Notes under the pieces: generated by a model
The model's input: the letters and a program-made list of their open reading frames with translations, nothing else
The model's database searches: none
What the model was told of the DNA's origin: nothing
Made by a program: the position numbers and the translations under genes
Shown: piece by piece, positions 25,979 through 35,064 of the stretch
How the letters are laid out: every line of letters begins with the position of its first letter
Position numbering within the stretch: the stretch's first letter is position 1
Source of the DNA: Streptomyces sp. MA5143a
Lineage (GTDB): Bacteria > Actinomycetota > Actinomycetes > Streptomycetales > Streptomycetaceae
NCBI RefSeq assembly: GCF_900290235.1
Contig: NZ_OLMK01000061.1
Location: 62,001-126,000 of the forward strand
Direction of reading: 5' to 3'
DNA: 64,000 nt

Positions 25979-26440
25979 ATGACGACCGAGCCGACACCTG
26001 TGGAGAGCGGCCGTTACGAGGTGCAAGCGCGGGATGTCACTGGACAGTTCGTGGTGGGTTCGCACAACACGGTGATTCGGTCCGAGGGACCGCGAGAGGG
26101 TGCGGAACCTGTCACTGAGGAACAACTGACGCAATTACGTCAGGAGTTCGAGCGCGTCAGGGCCCAACTCGCCGAGCTGGGACCGGGTGGGCGTGGGGCG
26201 GGGGAGCGACTGGACGAGCTGGAGGAGGCCGTCACGGCCGAGGAACCGGACGTCTCCGTCATGGTGTACGTGCGGAACTGGTTCCTGCGGACGCTGCCCG
26301 CGCTGGCGGGTGCGGTGACCACGTTGATCAGCGACCCCGTCGTCGGACAGCTCGTGTACCAGGCGGGCGACCAGCTGGCCCTCGAGTACGACCGCCAATT
26401 CGGCACCCATCGGCCCGAGAGCAACGCGCCGAACCGCTGA
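25979..26440 (+). CDS. Small effector-like protein with N-terminal amyloid-type motif
   Basis: A 153-residue protein. Residues 19-33 read DVTGQFVVGSHNTVI, matching 10 of 15 positions with residues 13-27 of the NTPase encoded next (DVRGQVVVGDHNIVV). Such motifs resemble the bacterial amyloid signalling sequences (BASS) shared between NLR-like receptors and neighbouring effectors. A predicted coiled coil follows (about 46-85), then an amphipathic/hydrophobic segment (about 96-130; WFLRTLPALAGAVTTLI) that could insert into membranes. GGGGAG precedes the ATG. The effector role is inferred from motif sharing and gene pairing. Confidence 0.7.
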   Translation: MTTEPTPVESGRYEVQARDVTGQFVVGSHNTVIRSEGPREGAEPVTEEQLTQLRQEFERVRAQLAELGPGGRGAGERLDELEEAVTAEEPDVSVMVYVRNWFLRTLPALAGAVTTLISDPVVGQLVYQAGDQLALEYDRQFGTHRPESNAPNR

Positions 26441-29067
26441 TGGAGGACTCCAGAAACCCGGTTCGGATCAGCGGAGACGTCCGCGGCCAGGTCGTCGTGG
26501 GAGACCACAACATCGTGGTCTCCGCCGAGCAGTCGGTCGTCACCATCCTCACCCCGGCGCAGCGGCCCGAGTGCCGGCGCCGGGACGACCCGCAGCTGCT
26601 GCCGCGTCGCCCCCGTACAGCCGTGGGCCGAGAAGAAGAGCTGGCGGTGATCGAGGCGGGGATGGACGCCGGCGGCCCGATGCAGGTGTACGGCCCGTCG
26701 GGGATTGGCAAGAGCACGGTGCTCCGGATGGCTGCTCACCGGCTGAGTGGCCGGCGGGACGGCGTGGTGTTCGTGGACGCCGCGAGCCGGGAGACGGGAG
26801 ATGTGCTCCAGGACGTCTTCGAGGCCTGCTACGACGCCCCCGGGTACCGGCCCGGTGCGATCGAGCTGCGGCGGCTGATGGCGGACGTCGGCATCAACCT
26901 CGTTCTCGACGATCTGGAATGCTCCTCGGACGAGCTGGACGCGGTACTGGACACGGTCACCGCTGCGGCGGTGTTGTACTCGGCCGCCTGGCGCAGTCTG
27001 TGGGGCGAGGGCCCGACCCTGGCGCTGGGCGGACTCGGCCACGACGAGACGTCGGTCCTGCTGGCCCAGCAGTTGGGCCGCCCCCTTCGCGCGGACGAAC
27101 TGCCGGTCGCCGAGGAGCTTTGGCGCGCGACGGCCGGCTCGCCGGGGCAGCTGCTGCGCGCTGTCGTGGGAGAACGCCTCCATCACCCGGCCGAGCTGAG
27201 GGACCTGCTGCCGAATGTCCTCGCCGGGTTGACGGGCGCCGAGCAGGAGGTTCTCTCGCTGCTCGACCTGGCAGGAGCCGGCGGGGTGAGTACCGACCTG
27301 CTGACTGCGCTGGTGGCGGGCGTCGAGGAGAGGGCTGGCTCGTACGAGAGGCTGGTCACCCTGGGGCTGGTCGTCCCCACCGTGCTCGGCTTGCGGATTT
27401 CCGCGGATGTCGGCGCCACCTTGCCGGCGCGCCTGGATCTGGACACCTCCGCGCTGACGGCGCTGTGCGAACGGCTGCGGCACTGGGTGGAGGACCCGGA
27501 CCGCTCCCCGGTCGCGGTGGCCGGCGACGGAGCGCTGATCACCGCCGCCATCGACGCGGCGGCACGTGCGGGTGCCGCGGGCGCGGGGGCCGGGTTGGCG
27601 CGCGCGGCGGCCCCTGTGGTCGCCTGCTCACTGCGGCTGGGCGTGTGGGGCCGAGTACTGGAGTTGGGCGGGGTGGCGGCCGAACGGGCTCGCGACAACG
27701 GCGTCCTGGCCTATCTCACCCATGAGCAGGGCATCCACCGACTGGTCACCGGCAGGCGGGCGGCCGCAGCCACGGCGTTCGCCGCGGCTGCGGAGATCTG
27801 GCGCCGGCTCGGCGACAGCGGTCATGCGGGCACGGCCGAGGACGCCGGGGGTCTGTGCGGGCCGGACTCCGGGTCGGCGTCGCAGCCCACCGGGCAGGAG
27901 AGCATGGCTCCGCAGGATCCGTCCGCCGGTCAGGACGTGGGCTCGACGGGTGACTTCGGCACGGAGTTCGCCCAGGATCCGTCCGGCGGCCTGCCGTCCA
28001 CGCCGCCGGTCGACCCCGCTACGGCAACCGCCGGTGCCAAGGGGGCGACCACCGTCGGTGTCAAGAGTGGCCTGGGCCTGACGGCCAATGTCGTCATCGG
28101 CGGGGGACTGGCCGTCGTCACCGGCGTCGGAGTGGTCCTCGGACAGCGGGCGCCGACTCCGGAGACGGTGCCGGTACGGGTCACGGTCACCACGCGGGTC
28201 GTCGAGGTGTCGATGCCTGTCGAAAAACAGGACGGCTGCCTGATCCAGGACGGCTCGACCGACTGCACCAGCGTCGTCGTGTCCAAGAAGGGCGAGCGGG
28301 GTCCCATCACCGTCGAGCCGACCGGGCAGTTGCCGGACGGGGAGTCCATCCTCTACTGGGGCTGCGACGAAGGCCCCGAGGCCACGTCCTGCACGGTACG
28401 GGCCGACAGCGCCAGAACAGTCTGCGTCAGTACCACCAGCCCGGCCGACAGGGCGGCCAGGGAGAACTGTGCCGAGGAGACGGGGGCGCCGCCGCCCAAG
28501 GTCCGCACCGAGGCGATCACCGTCGTGGCGGTGGACGCGACCGGAGAAGCGAGGCCGGGCTACACGGTCGTCGAGCAGACGGGGGCGGACAACAACGTGC
28601 TCGGGTGCCTCACATCTCCCGCCGCCAAGGGCCCGGACATCGTCTACTGTTCGCCCAACGCGGCCACGGCAGATGTCTGCTGGATCAAGGACGACCGGGC
28701 AACCGTGCTCTGCGGTGACGATCCCTGGAAGAAGAGGCTTTTTCAGTACGTCGTGAACGACGGGCCCGTCCCGGCGACGAAACCGGACGCCGACCCCATA
28801 CCGTGGGCCATGGAACTCGCTGACGGAACGCGCTGTCGACTCAGGACCGGTGGCGCAGGTCCCTCCCTGCCCGACGGGATGGTGGCCATGTACTACTGCG
28901 CGGACACCGACATCCTTGTCGCGCAGGGACCACGAACACCGCTCCTCGACACCTCCGCACCGGGGTGGACGGTGCAGACGATGGACGAAGCAGCGGTGTC
29001 GCGGGGCGACGACTCGATCCCACCGAGGACGGAGGTCGTCAAGGTCTACTACGCGGGCAGGGGCTGA
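26440..29067 (+). CDS. NLR-like P-loop NTPase with N-terminal amyloid-type motif and membrane-anchored C-terminal domain
   Basis: An 875-residue protein starting one base inside the effector-like gene's stop (TGATG). Order of parts: amyloid-type motif (13-27), linker, STAND-like NTPase with Walker A YGPSGIGKST (84-93) and Walker B NLVLDDLE (153-160), and helical and winged-helix-like regions to about 460 where NLRs carry their sensor or repeat part. A low-complexity linker, one transmembrane helix (549-568) and a Cys-containing C-terminal region of about 300 residues follow. No TPR or LRR array is obvious. It is probably a sensor that triggers the neighbouring effector by motif templating; the ligand is unknown. 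Confidence 0.75.
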   Translation: MEDSRNPVRISGDVRGQVVVGDHNIVVSAEQSVVTILTPAQRPECRRRDDPQLLPRRPRTAVGREEELAVIEAGMDAGGPMQVYGPSGIGKSTVLRMAAHRLSGRRDGVVFVDAASRETGDVLQDVFEACYDAPGYRPGAIELRRLMADVGINLVLDDLECSSDELDAVLDTVTAAAVLYSAAWRSLWGEGPTLALGGLGHDETSVLLAQQLGRPLRADELPVAEELWRATAGSPGQLLRAVVGERLHHPAELRDLLPNVLAGLTGAEQEVLSLLDLAGAGGVSTDLLTALVAGVEERAGSYERLVTLGLVVPTVLGLRISADVGATLPARLDLDTSALTALCERLRHWVEDPDRSPVAVAGDGALITAAIDAAARAGAAGAGAGLARAAAPVVACSLRLGVWGRVLELGGVAAERARDNGVLAYLTHEQGIHRLVTGRRAAAATAFAAAAEIWRRLGDSGHAGTAEDAGGLCGPDSGSASQPTGQESMAPQDPSAGQDVGSTGDFGTEFAQDPSGGLPSTPPVDPATATAGAKGATTVGVKSGLGLTANVVIGGGLAVVTGVGVVLGQRAPTPETVPVRVTVTTRVVEVSMPVEKQDGCLIQDGSTDCTSVVVSKKGERGPITVEPTGQLPDGESILYWGCDEGPEATSCTVRADSARTVCVSTTSPADRAARENCAEETGAPPPKVRTEAITVVAVDATGEARPGYTVVEQTGADNNVLGCLTSPAAKGPDIVYCSPNAATADVCWIKDDRATVLCGDDPWKKRLFQYVVNDGPVPATKPDADPIPWAMELADGTRCRLRTGGAGPSLPDGMVAMYYCADTDILVAQGPRTPLLDTSAPGWTVQTMDEAAVSRGDDSIPPRTEVVKVYYAGRG

Positions 29068-29182
29068 TCGGTACCTCCTCCGAGGCCGAGGTCCGGGCCG
29101 CCTCGACCGGTCCGACATCTGCGGTGGCTGAGCGCCTGCATGGTGGCGCCTCGGGCGCCCTGTGGGATCAGTCTCGCGTCCG

Positions 29183-31801
29183 TCAGCCGTTCGTAAGCAG
29201 GCGCTCGCGCTCCGCCGCCACGATCTCCCGTGCCATCTCAGCGTCCGTGATGTCGAAGGCTTCCGGGGCGCTGTCGGCGGTTTCGGAAACGCGGGCGAAC
29301 TCCGCGAAAAGCTGGTTCTTGCGCGCCAGGATTTCAATGATCCGCTGGTCGACGCCTTCTTCGGAGAGCAGGCGGTGCACTTGTACCGACTCCAGCTGCC
29401 CCATCCTGTGGGAGCGGCCGATGGCCTGCCATTCGGTCGTCGGCTTGAGCTGGGGCTCGCAGATCACTACGACCGATGCCGACTGGATGTTCAGACCGAC
29501 GCCGCCTGCCACGATCTGCGCGACGAGGACTGCCCCATGGCTGGCTCGGGAGAACTCATCAACCATGCTCTGTCGCTTCGCGGCAGGAACGGAGCCGGTA
29601 AGGGGCCCGAACACCTTCCCAGGAAGGACCGACGCCACTTCGTCGAGGACTTCACGGAAGTACGAGAAGACCAGCACCTTACGCTCGTTGTCCGCTGCCT
29701 CCTGGACGATGTCGATGAGTCGCCGCATTTTCTCCGACTTGGCGCCGGCGCGTAGCGCGGCTTGGCGCATGGCCATGAAGTTGCCTTTGATGACAGCCGC
29801 TCGGTAGTGCTGTTCGTCGGCGCTGGACATCGGCATCCACTCGTCGACGTCGAACCGCTCCGGGAGCTCTGTGAGGACATCTTCCTGATTGCGCCGTAGA
29901 TAGGCCGGCGCCACCTGCTTCCGGAACTGGCGAGGAGCGATCTCCGAGGCACTGATCGACAGGTCCGGCCGAAGATAGCCGACGAGATTGCGGAATTCCT
30001 CGATCCGGTTCTCCAGTGGGGTGCCGGTCAGGAGGATCGTTCGCTCCAAGCCATCGATCAAGGTCGTGGAGCGCCGGGTTCGCTGGGCGCCCGGATTCTT
30101 GATGTAGTGCGCTTCGTCGAAGACCAGGCACGCGGGTCTGGCGCGTTCGGGGATCCGGCCTTCCAACCAACCGAGGATGTCGTAGGTGGTGACCGCGACT
30201 CCACCGTGGCGGATCCAGGACTTCAGTGCGTCGTCGCGACCGGGCCCGTGCAGGCGATACGCGCGCAGATCGGACTTGGCCCGGACTTCGCGTACCCAGT
30301 TGGTCACGACAGCGGCTGGGCACACCACCAGGAAGTGGGAGGAACCTTTGGCGCGCAAGTGAGCGAGTGCGGCGAGTGACTCGACCGTCTTGCCCAGCCC
30401 CATCTCATCGCCGATGATGACCTTGCGTTGCACGATCGCGAAGCGGGCACCGAACGACTGGTATCCACGAAGGGAAACCTTCAGGTGGCTGGTGTCGAGC
30501 TTCAGTGCCCTGACCGCCTCGATGATGTCGGTCGGTATGTCGCCGTGCATCTTCTCGGCGTCGTCGGCCAGGAATCCGAGCTCCGAGAGCATCGCGTAGT
30601 AGTCGGCCGGGCGCACGATGAAATCTTCCCAAGGGTCACCGCTTGTGGCGTCGTCGCCATTCAGCATCGCCCCGCGGCGCTCGACGGCCGCCAATGCGGT
30701 ACGCAACTCGGCGACAGTCCGTGCCTGGGGGACGAGAACCACGTGGGAGGTCTTGGAATCGAGGCTGCGCAGGAGCGGCCGAACCGTGTCGGCGGCGGCG
30801 AGGTCGGCTGTCGCGCTGCGGATCGAGCGTGCCGCGTCCCAAGCCTGCATCGCCTTGAGGAGATGCGTGGTTTCGCGGGAACGGTTCTTGATGTCGATCC
30901 GAACCGGCATCTCATCCAGTGTGGTCTGCCATATGGTTCGGGCGGCACCGATCATCCGCTTGCCCGTCGTCTCACCGACTCCCGGGAGCGATCGAATCCG
31001 TGTCTGGTGGTCGAGGACCTGCTGGACATTCCTGATCCCGGCATCGATCAGCGCCGTGATGCGCAGTTGGCCGCTGGTCGCTTCCTTGAGCCGCTCGACG
31101 GGCATTTCGGCGACCAGTTTGCGAGCCTCGTCCTGGCGGACGGCGTTGCCGGCGACATCGACTGCTGTTCTGCGCTGATCCTCGCGCTGCAAAGCCTGGT
31201 CGATCGCGCCGATCGCGGTCTCGGCGGCGTCCAGTTCGTGTCGCCCGACAAGTTCGGCCCGGCCGCCGAGGAGCTGGGCGAAGCCGACCGTGTCGTCGAG
31301 GACAGCTGAGACCCCGGTCGCGGCAACGGCCTTCCTGTCCCAAGCCGTCAGGCTTTCCAACTCGGTGACGAGTGAAGCGCTCACAGCCCACTCGTGGAAG
31401 GATGCCAGGTATGCCGCAGCTTGCCCTGCTTCGCCTTTGCGGCTCTTGCCCGACAGGAATCGACGGGCACCGAACAGTGCCCGAACCGCCCTCAGCGCCG
31501 GGCCCACGTCGGTGGTCAGCTGGTGGATGCCCTGACGGGCATTCGCCGTGAGCGTCGGGAGGGCCTGACGGCAGGCCAGAGAGGTCACCAGGTCGGCATC
31601 GGCCGCCGACACTTGAAGAACGCGCCACGCGGTGATGGATCCGGGCCCGAGGGAAGTCACTCGGCCGAGCAACTGCCTGGCGGCGTCTTGCGCCGCGGCC
31701 TCGACGGTCTCACGTTCCTCGGCGATCCCCGCCGCGAGCTTGTGCCACCCGCTGACCCGCTCCACCACACCACGGAGGTGCTGACGTTCTTCCCGCTCCA
31801 T
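29183..31801 (-). CDS. SNF2-family helicase with N-terminal helical and HhH region
   Basis: An 872-residue SF2 ATPase. An N-terminal helical region of about 370 residues contains a helix-hairpin-helix-like SLPGVGETTGKRMIGAA (about 275-291). The SNF2 core follows: Walker A IGDEMGLGKT, DEAH box FDEAHYIKN, motif III LTGTPLENR, and motif VI WQAIGRSHRMGQ. It should translocate on double-stranded DNA. It is convergent with the NLR-like gene and divergent from the second helicase at 31927, with 125 bases between starts. Such helicases occur in many defence loci, but no nuclease or methylase is adjacent. Confidence 0.85.
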   Translation of the reverse strand: MEREERQHLRGVVERVSGWHKLAAGIAEERETVEAAAQDAARQLLGRVTSLGPGSITAWRVLQVSAADADLVTSLACRQALPTLTANARQGIHQLTTDVGPALRAVRALFGARRFLSGKSRKGEAGQAAAYLASFHEWAVSASLVTELESLTAWDRKAVAATGVSAVLDDTVGFAQLLGGRAELVGRHELDAAETAIGAIDQALQREDQRRTAVDVAGNAVRQDEARKLVAEMPVERLKEATSGQLRITALIDAGIRNVQQVLDHQTRIRSLPGVGETTGKRMIGAARTIWQTTLDEMPVRIDIKNRSRETTHLLKAMQAWDAARSIRSATADLAAADTVRPLLRSLDSKTSHVVLVPQARTVAELRTALAAVERRGAMLNGDDATSGDPWEDFIVRPADYYAMLSELGFLADDAEKMHGDIPTDIIEAVRALKLDTSHLKVSLRGYQSFGARFAIVQRKVIIGDEMGLGKTVESLAALAHLRAKGSSHFLVVCPAAVVTNWVREVRAKSDLRAYRLHGPGRDDALKSWIRHGGVAVTTYDILGWLEGRIPERARPACLVFDEAHYIKNPGAQRTRRSTTLIDGLERTILLTGTPLENRIEEFRNLVGYLRPDLSISASEIAPRQFRKQVAPAYLRRNQEDVLTELPERFDVDEWMPMSSADEQHYRAAVIKGNFMAMRQAALRAGAKSEKMRRLIDIVQEAADNERKVLVFSYFREVLDEVASVLPGKVFGPLTGSVPAAKRQSMVDEFSRASHGAVLVAQIVAGGVGLNIQSASVVVICEPQLKPTTEWQAIGRSHRMGQLESVQVHRLLSEEGVDQRIIEILARKNQLFAEFARVSETADSAPEAFDITDAEMAREIVAAERERLLTNG

Positions 31802-31926
31802 TGCCCCCGCCGCCTCGCAAGACCTCTGCGAAGATTAGCGACCTCTGTTGACCAAGTCGACGGGATCAGGAAATCGCCGGAACGTCCGGGTAGCGTTCGC
31901 GGGCCGCCAAGCGGGAGGTTGTGTAG

Positions 31927-34923
31927 GTGCTGCTCGAGGAGCTCAAGCCGGGGCTGAGGATCGACGGACTCATGCCGGCGGAGGCCGTCACGGTCATCGC
32001 CGCCCAGTGGCACGGATCCAACGCGGTCGAGCTGACCTACAAGACCGCCGGGGGCGGCCTCGACCAGCGGGTTGTCTTCCGCAAGGACGAGGACAGGCTG
32101 AGCGTCGCTCACAGCGGCAGCCGCCCGTTCGACGCGCCCGCCGGCGACTTCAGGCTGGCCGCGGAGGCCCAGCGGATCTCACTGGCCGGCCTGTTCGACC
32201 CGATGCTCGCGGTGGCGACCAGCGATGTTCAGCCGCTCCCGCACCAGATCCGCGCCGTGTACGGCGAGCTCATGCCCCGTACACCGTTGCGCTTCCTGCT
32301 CGCCGACGATCCGGGCGCGGGAAAGACGATCATGGCCGGGCTCTACATCAAGGAGCTCCTGCTGCGCGATGACATCAGTCAGTGCCTCATCGTGGCTCCG
32401 GGAGGCCTGGTCGATCAGTGGCAGGACGAGCTCTTCTTCAAGTTCGGCCTCCGTTTCGACCTGCTCACGAACCAGCTCGTCGACTCCCAGCCCCATGCCA
32501 ACGTCTTCGAGACCCACCCGCTGCTGATCGCCCGCATGGATCAGCTCTCCCGTAACGAGCGACTGAAGGCCCAGCTCCAGGAGACGGAGTGGGACCTGAT
32601 CGTCGTCGACGAGGCGCACCGCATGGGTGCCCGCTACTTCGGGGGCAAGGTGGAGAAGACCAAGCGGTTCCAGCTCGGCGAGATCCTCGGCGAGATCACT
32701 CGTCACCTGCTCCTGATGACGGCGACCCCGCATTCGGGGAAGGAGGAGGATTTCCAGCTCTTCCTCACCCTGCTGGACCGTGACCGGTTCGAGGGCAGGC
32801 AGAAGAGGAGCGCCGACGTCAGTGGGGTCATGCGGCGCATGATCAAGGAGGACCTGCTCACCTTCGAGGGCAGGAAGCTCTTCCCCGAGCGCATCGCGGA
32901 GACCGTCCCCTACGAGCTCACGGCACTCGAGTACGACCTTTACGAGGACGTCACCCACTATGTCCGCGAGGGCATGAACCGCGCCGGCCGGGTCGGTGGC
33001 AAGCGCAGGAACACGGTCGGTTTCGCGCTCACCGTTCTGCAGCGACGCCTGGCCTCCAGCCCGGAGGCGATCTACCGGAGCCTCGTGCGGCGTACCGAGC
33101 GCCTGGAGCACAAGAGGCAGGAGATCCTCGACGGGACCTCTCGCGAGAGTGTGCCCGTCATCGATCCCGCCGACTTCGACACTGACGAGCTGAATGCCGA
33201 AGAGATCGAAGAGCTGGAGGAGGAACTGCTCGATGCCGCGACGGCGGCGCAGACGGTCGAGGAACTCGACGTCGAGCTCATCGAACTGAGGGCGCTGGTG
33301 AAGACGGCGCAGCGGGTCAGGGAGGCAGGTGCGGACCGCAAGTGGACCGAGCTGTCCGCCCTCCTCCGGGACCACGCGCTGGTCACGGACGTCCAGGGCC
33401 GGCCTCGGAAACTCATCATTTTCACCGAGCACCGCGACACCCTCCGATACCTACAGGGCAAGATCGGTTCGCTGCTGGGCAAGCCCAATGCCGTCAGGGC
33501 CATACACGGCGGTGTACGCAGGGCGGAGCGGAGGCAGATCACCGAGGAGTTCACCAAGAACCGTGATGTGCGGATCCTGCTGGCCACCGACGCCGCGGGT
33601 GAGGGACTCAACCTGCAGGCCGCACACCTGATGGTCAATTACGACCTTCCCTGGAACCCCAACCGCATCGAGCAGCGCTTCGGCCGCATCCACCGCATCG
33701 GCCAGGAGGAGGTCTGCCGGCTCTGGAACCTCGTCGCCTCCAACACCCGCGAGGGTGAGGTTTTCACGCGCCTGCTGGAGAAGCTCGACCAGATGCGCGA
33801 GACGTACGGCGGGAAGGTCTTCGACGTCCTGGGGCAGGCCTTCGCGGAGACCCCGCTGCGGGAGCTGCTCCTCGATGCCATCCAGTACGGTGAGCAGCCA
33901 GCTGTCAGAAATCGGATGTACGAGGTCATCGACAGCACGGTCGGAGACGGCCTCGCAGGCCTCCTGGACGAGCGTGCGCTCGCTGTGGAGCACTTCTCGG
34001 ACGTCGATCTCCGCGCCCTGCGTGCCGCGATGGACGAAGCCCGCGCCCAATGTCTTCAGCCGCACGACATCGCATCGGCCTTCAAGGACGCCTTCACCCG
34101 GCTCGGCGGCCGGATCGTCGCGCGCGAACAGGGGCGCCACGAGATAGCTCACGTGCCGCAGCGCGTCCGCTCGGCAGGCAACGGGCCCATCGCCACCAGC
34201 TACGATCACGTCACCTTCGACCTCGGCCGCGTCCGGCCCGACGCCCGCGTCCGCGTCGACCTTCTCGTCCCCGGCCACCCGCTGCACGACGCCGTCATGG
34301 CCGAGACCATCCGGACCTTCGAGGGCGCCCTCAACCGGGGCACCGTCCTCGTCTCGGCCACCCTCGAGGAACCGCACCTTCTCGTCGGGGTGGTCGAAGA
34401 GGTCGCGGATGCCACCGGTGCGTCGGTGGCCCGACGGTTCGCCTACGTCTACGTCGACAGCCGCGGCACTGTGTGGCCGGCCGGCCCTGCTCCCTACCTC
34501 GACTGCGCCGATGCGCCCGACGGCGTGTCGGCCGACATCGCGTACGGTCTTCCCTGGCTCGCGGATGCCGAGGCCAAGGCAACCAGCTGGATCATCGCCA
34601 ACCGGCTTCCCGCGTATCTGGCCGAGGTCCAGCCCCGTCGCCTGGCAGAGTTGGTCAGGACCCGTGAACTGGTGACCAAGCGCCTGACCTCCGAGAAGGA
34701 GCGGCTGCTCCTCGACGCTGCGGCGGCCTCCGAGAAGGAACGCAGGGGTGAGAAGCCCAAGGAGTCCTCCGCGAGCCTCCACCGCAAGGCTGCCGGACTC
34801 GATGTACGGCTCCGGAAGCGTCTCGCACTGCTCGACCAGCAGCAGTCGATGTCGACGAAGCCGCCGCGGATACTCGCCGCGGCGCTTGTGCTGAGCGTTC
34901 CCGGTGCACCCTCTCGTGTGTGA
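31927..34923 (+). CDS. DrmD-like SNF2/helicase protein, apparently truncated at the C-terminus
   Basis: A 998-residue SF2 helicase. Its N-terminal module (LLEELKPGLRIDGLMPAEAV...) is like that of DISARM DrmD. The core shows Walker A ADDPGAGKTIMAG, DEAH box VVDEAHRMG, TATPHSGKEED, and motif VI EQRFGRIHRIGQ. A long acidic linker sits near residues 415-440. The protein stops at ...ALVLSVPGAPSRV, where relatives usually continue into a DUF3883 nuclease-like domain, so the 3' end appears lost. GTG start with GGGAGG upstream. No DrmA, DrmB, DrmC or methylase lies in the window. Confidence 0.82.
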   Translation: MLLEELKPGLRIDGLMPAEAVTVIAAQWHGSNAVELTYKTAGGGLDQRVVFRKDEDRLSVAHSGSRPFDAPAGDFRLAAEAQRISLAGLFDPMLAVATSDVQPLPHQIRAVYGELMPRTPLRFLLADDPGAGKTIMAGLYIKELLLRDDISQCLIVAPGGLVDQWQDELFFKFGLRFDLLTNQLVDSQPHANVFETHPLLIARMDQLSRNERLKAQLQETEWDLIVVDEAHRMGARYFGGKVEKTKRFQLGEILGEITRHLLLMTATPHSGKEEDFQLFLTLLDRDRFEGRQKRSADVSGVMRRMIKEDLLTFEGRKLFPERIAETVPYELTALEYDLYEDVTHYVREGMNRAGRVGGKRRNTVGFALTVLQRRLASSPEAIYRSLVRRTERLEHKRQEILDGTSRESVPVIDPADFDTDELNAEEIEELEEELLDAATAAQTVEELDVELIELRALVKTAQRVREAGADRKWTELSALLRDHALVTDVQGRPRKLIIFTEHRDTLRYLQGKIGSLLGKPNAVRAIHGGVRRAERRQITEEFTKNRDVRILLATDAAGEGLNLQAAHLMVNYDLPWNPNRIEQRFGRIHRIGQEEVCRLWNLVASNTREGEVFTRLLEKLDQMRETYGGKVFDVLGQAFAETPLRELLLDAIQYGEQPAVRNRMYEVIDSTVGDGLAGLLDERALAVEHFSDVDLRALRAAMDEARAQCLQPHDIASAFKDAFTRLGGRIVAREQGRHEIAHVPQRVRSAGNGPIATSYDHVTFDLGRVRPDARVRVDLLVPGHPLHDAVMAETIRTFEGALNRGTVLVSATLEEPHLLVGVVEEVADATGASVARRFAYVYVDSRGTVWPAGPAPYLDCADAPDGVSADIAYGLPWLADAEAKATSWIIANRLPAYLAEVQPRRLAELVRTRELVTKRLTSEKERLLLDAAAASEKERRGEKPKESSASLHRKAAGLDVRLRKRLALLDQQQSMSTKPPRILAAALVLSVPGAPSRV

Positions 34924-34998
34924 TCACGGGCCGGCGTGCAGCGCGACGGAATTGCGCTTCGGGCTGATCCGCAACAGGTCGAGCCACCGGTTCCCGCT

Positions 34999-35043
34999 TG
35001 CTGAGCAGCCCTCCAGGACTGGACCTGGAGCCCCCTCACCCGG
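34999..35043. repeat. 45-nt degenerate repeat, copy B, with hairpin
   Basis: Matches 25751-25795 at 35 of 45 positions without gaps. Inside it CTCCAGG (35011-35017) and CCTGGAG (35024-35030) make a perfect 7-bp stem with a 6-base loop. It lies 76 bases after the helicase stop and marks the right edge of the accessory island. It might also terminate transcription. Confidence 0.5.
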
Positions 35044-35064
35044 TCGCCGTGGCCGCCGGTCCCC

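Noticed and set aside
29183..34923. A complete DISARM system
   Set aside because: Only a DrmD-like helicase is present; no DrmA, DrmB (DUF1998), DrmC (PLD) or methyltransferase gene is nearby, and the SNF2 helicase is not a DISARM core component.
35011..35030. A tRNA-like T-arm (CCAGG...CCTGG with a short loop)
   Set aside because: No acceptor, D or anticodon arms can be folded around it; it is better read as part of a repeated hairpin sequence.
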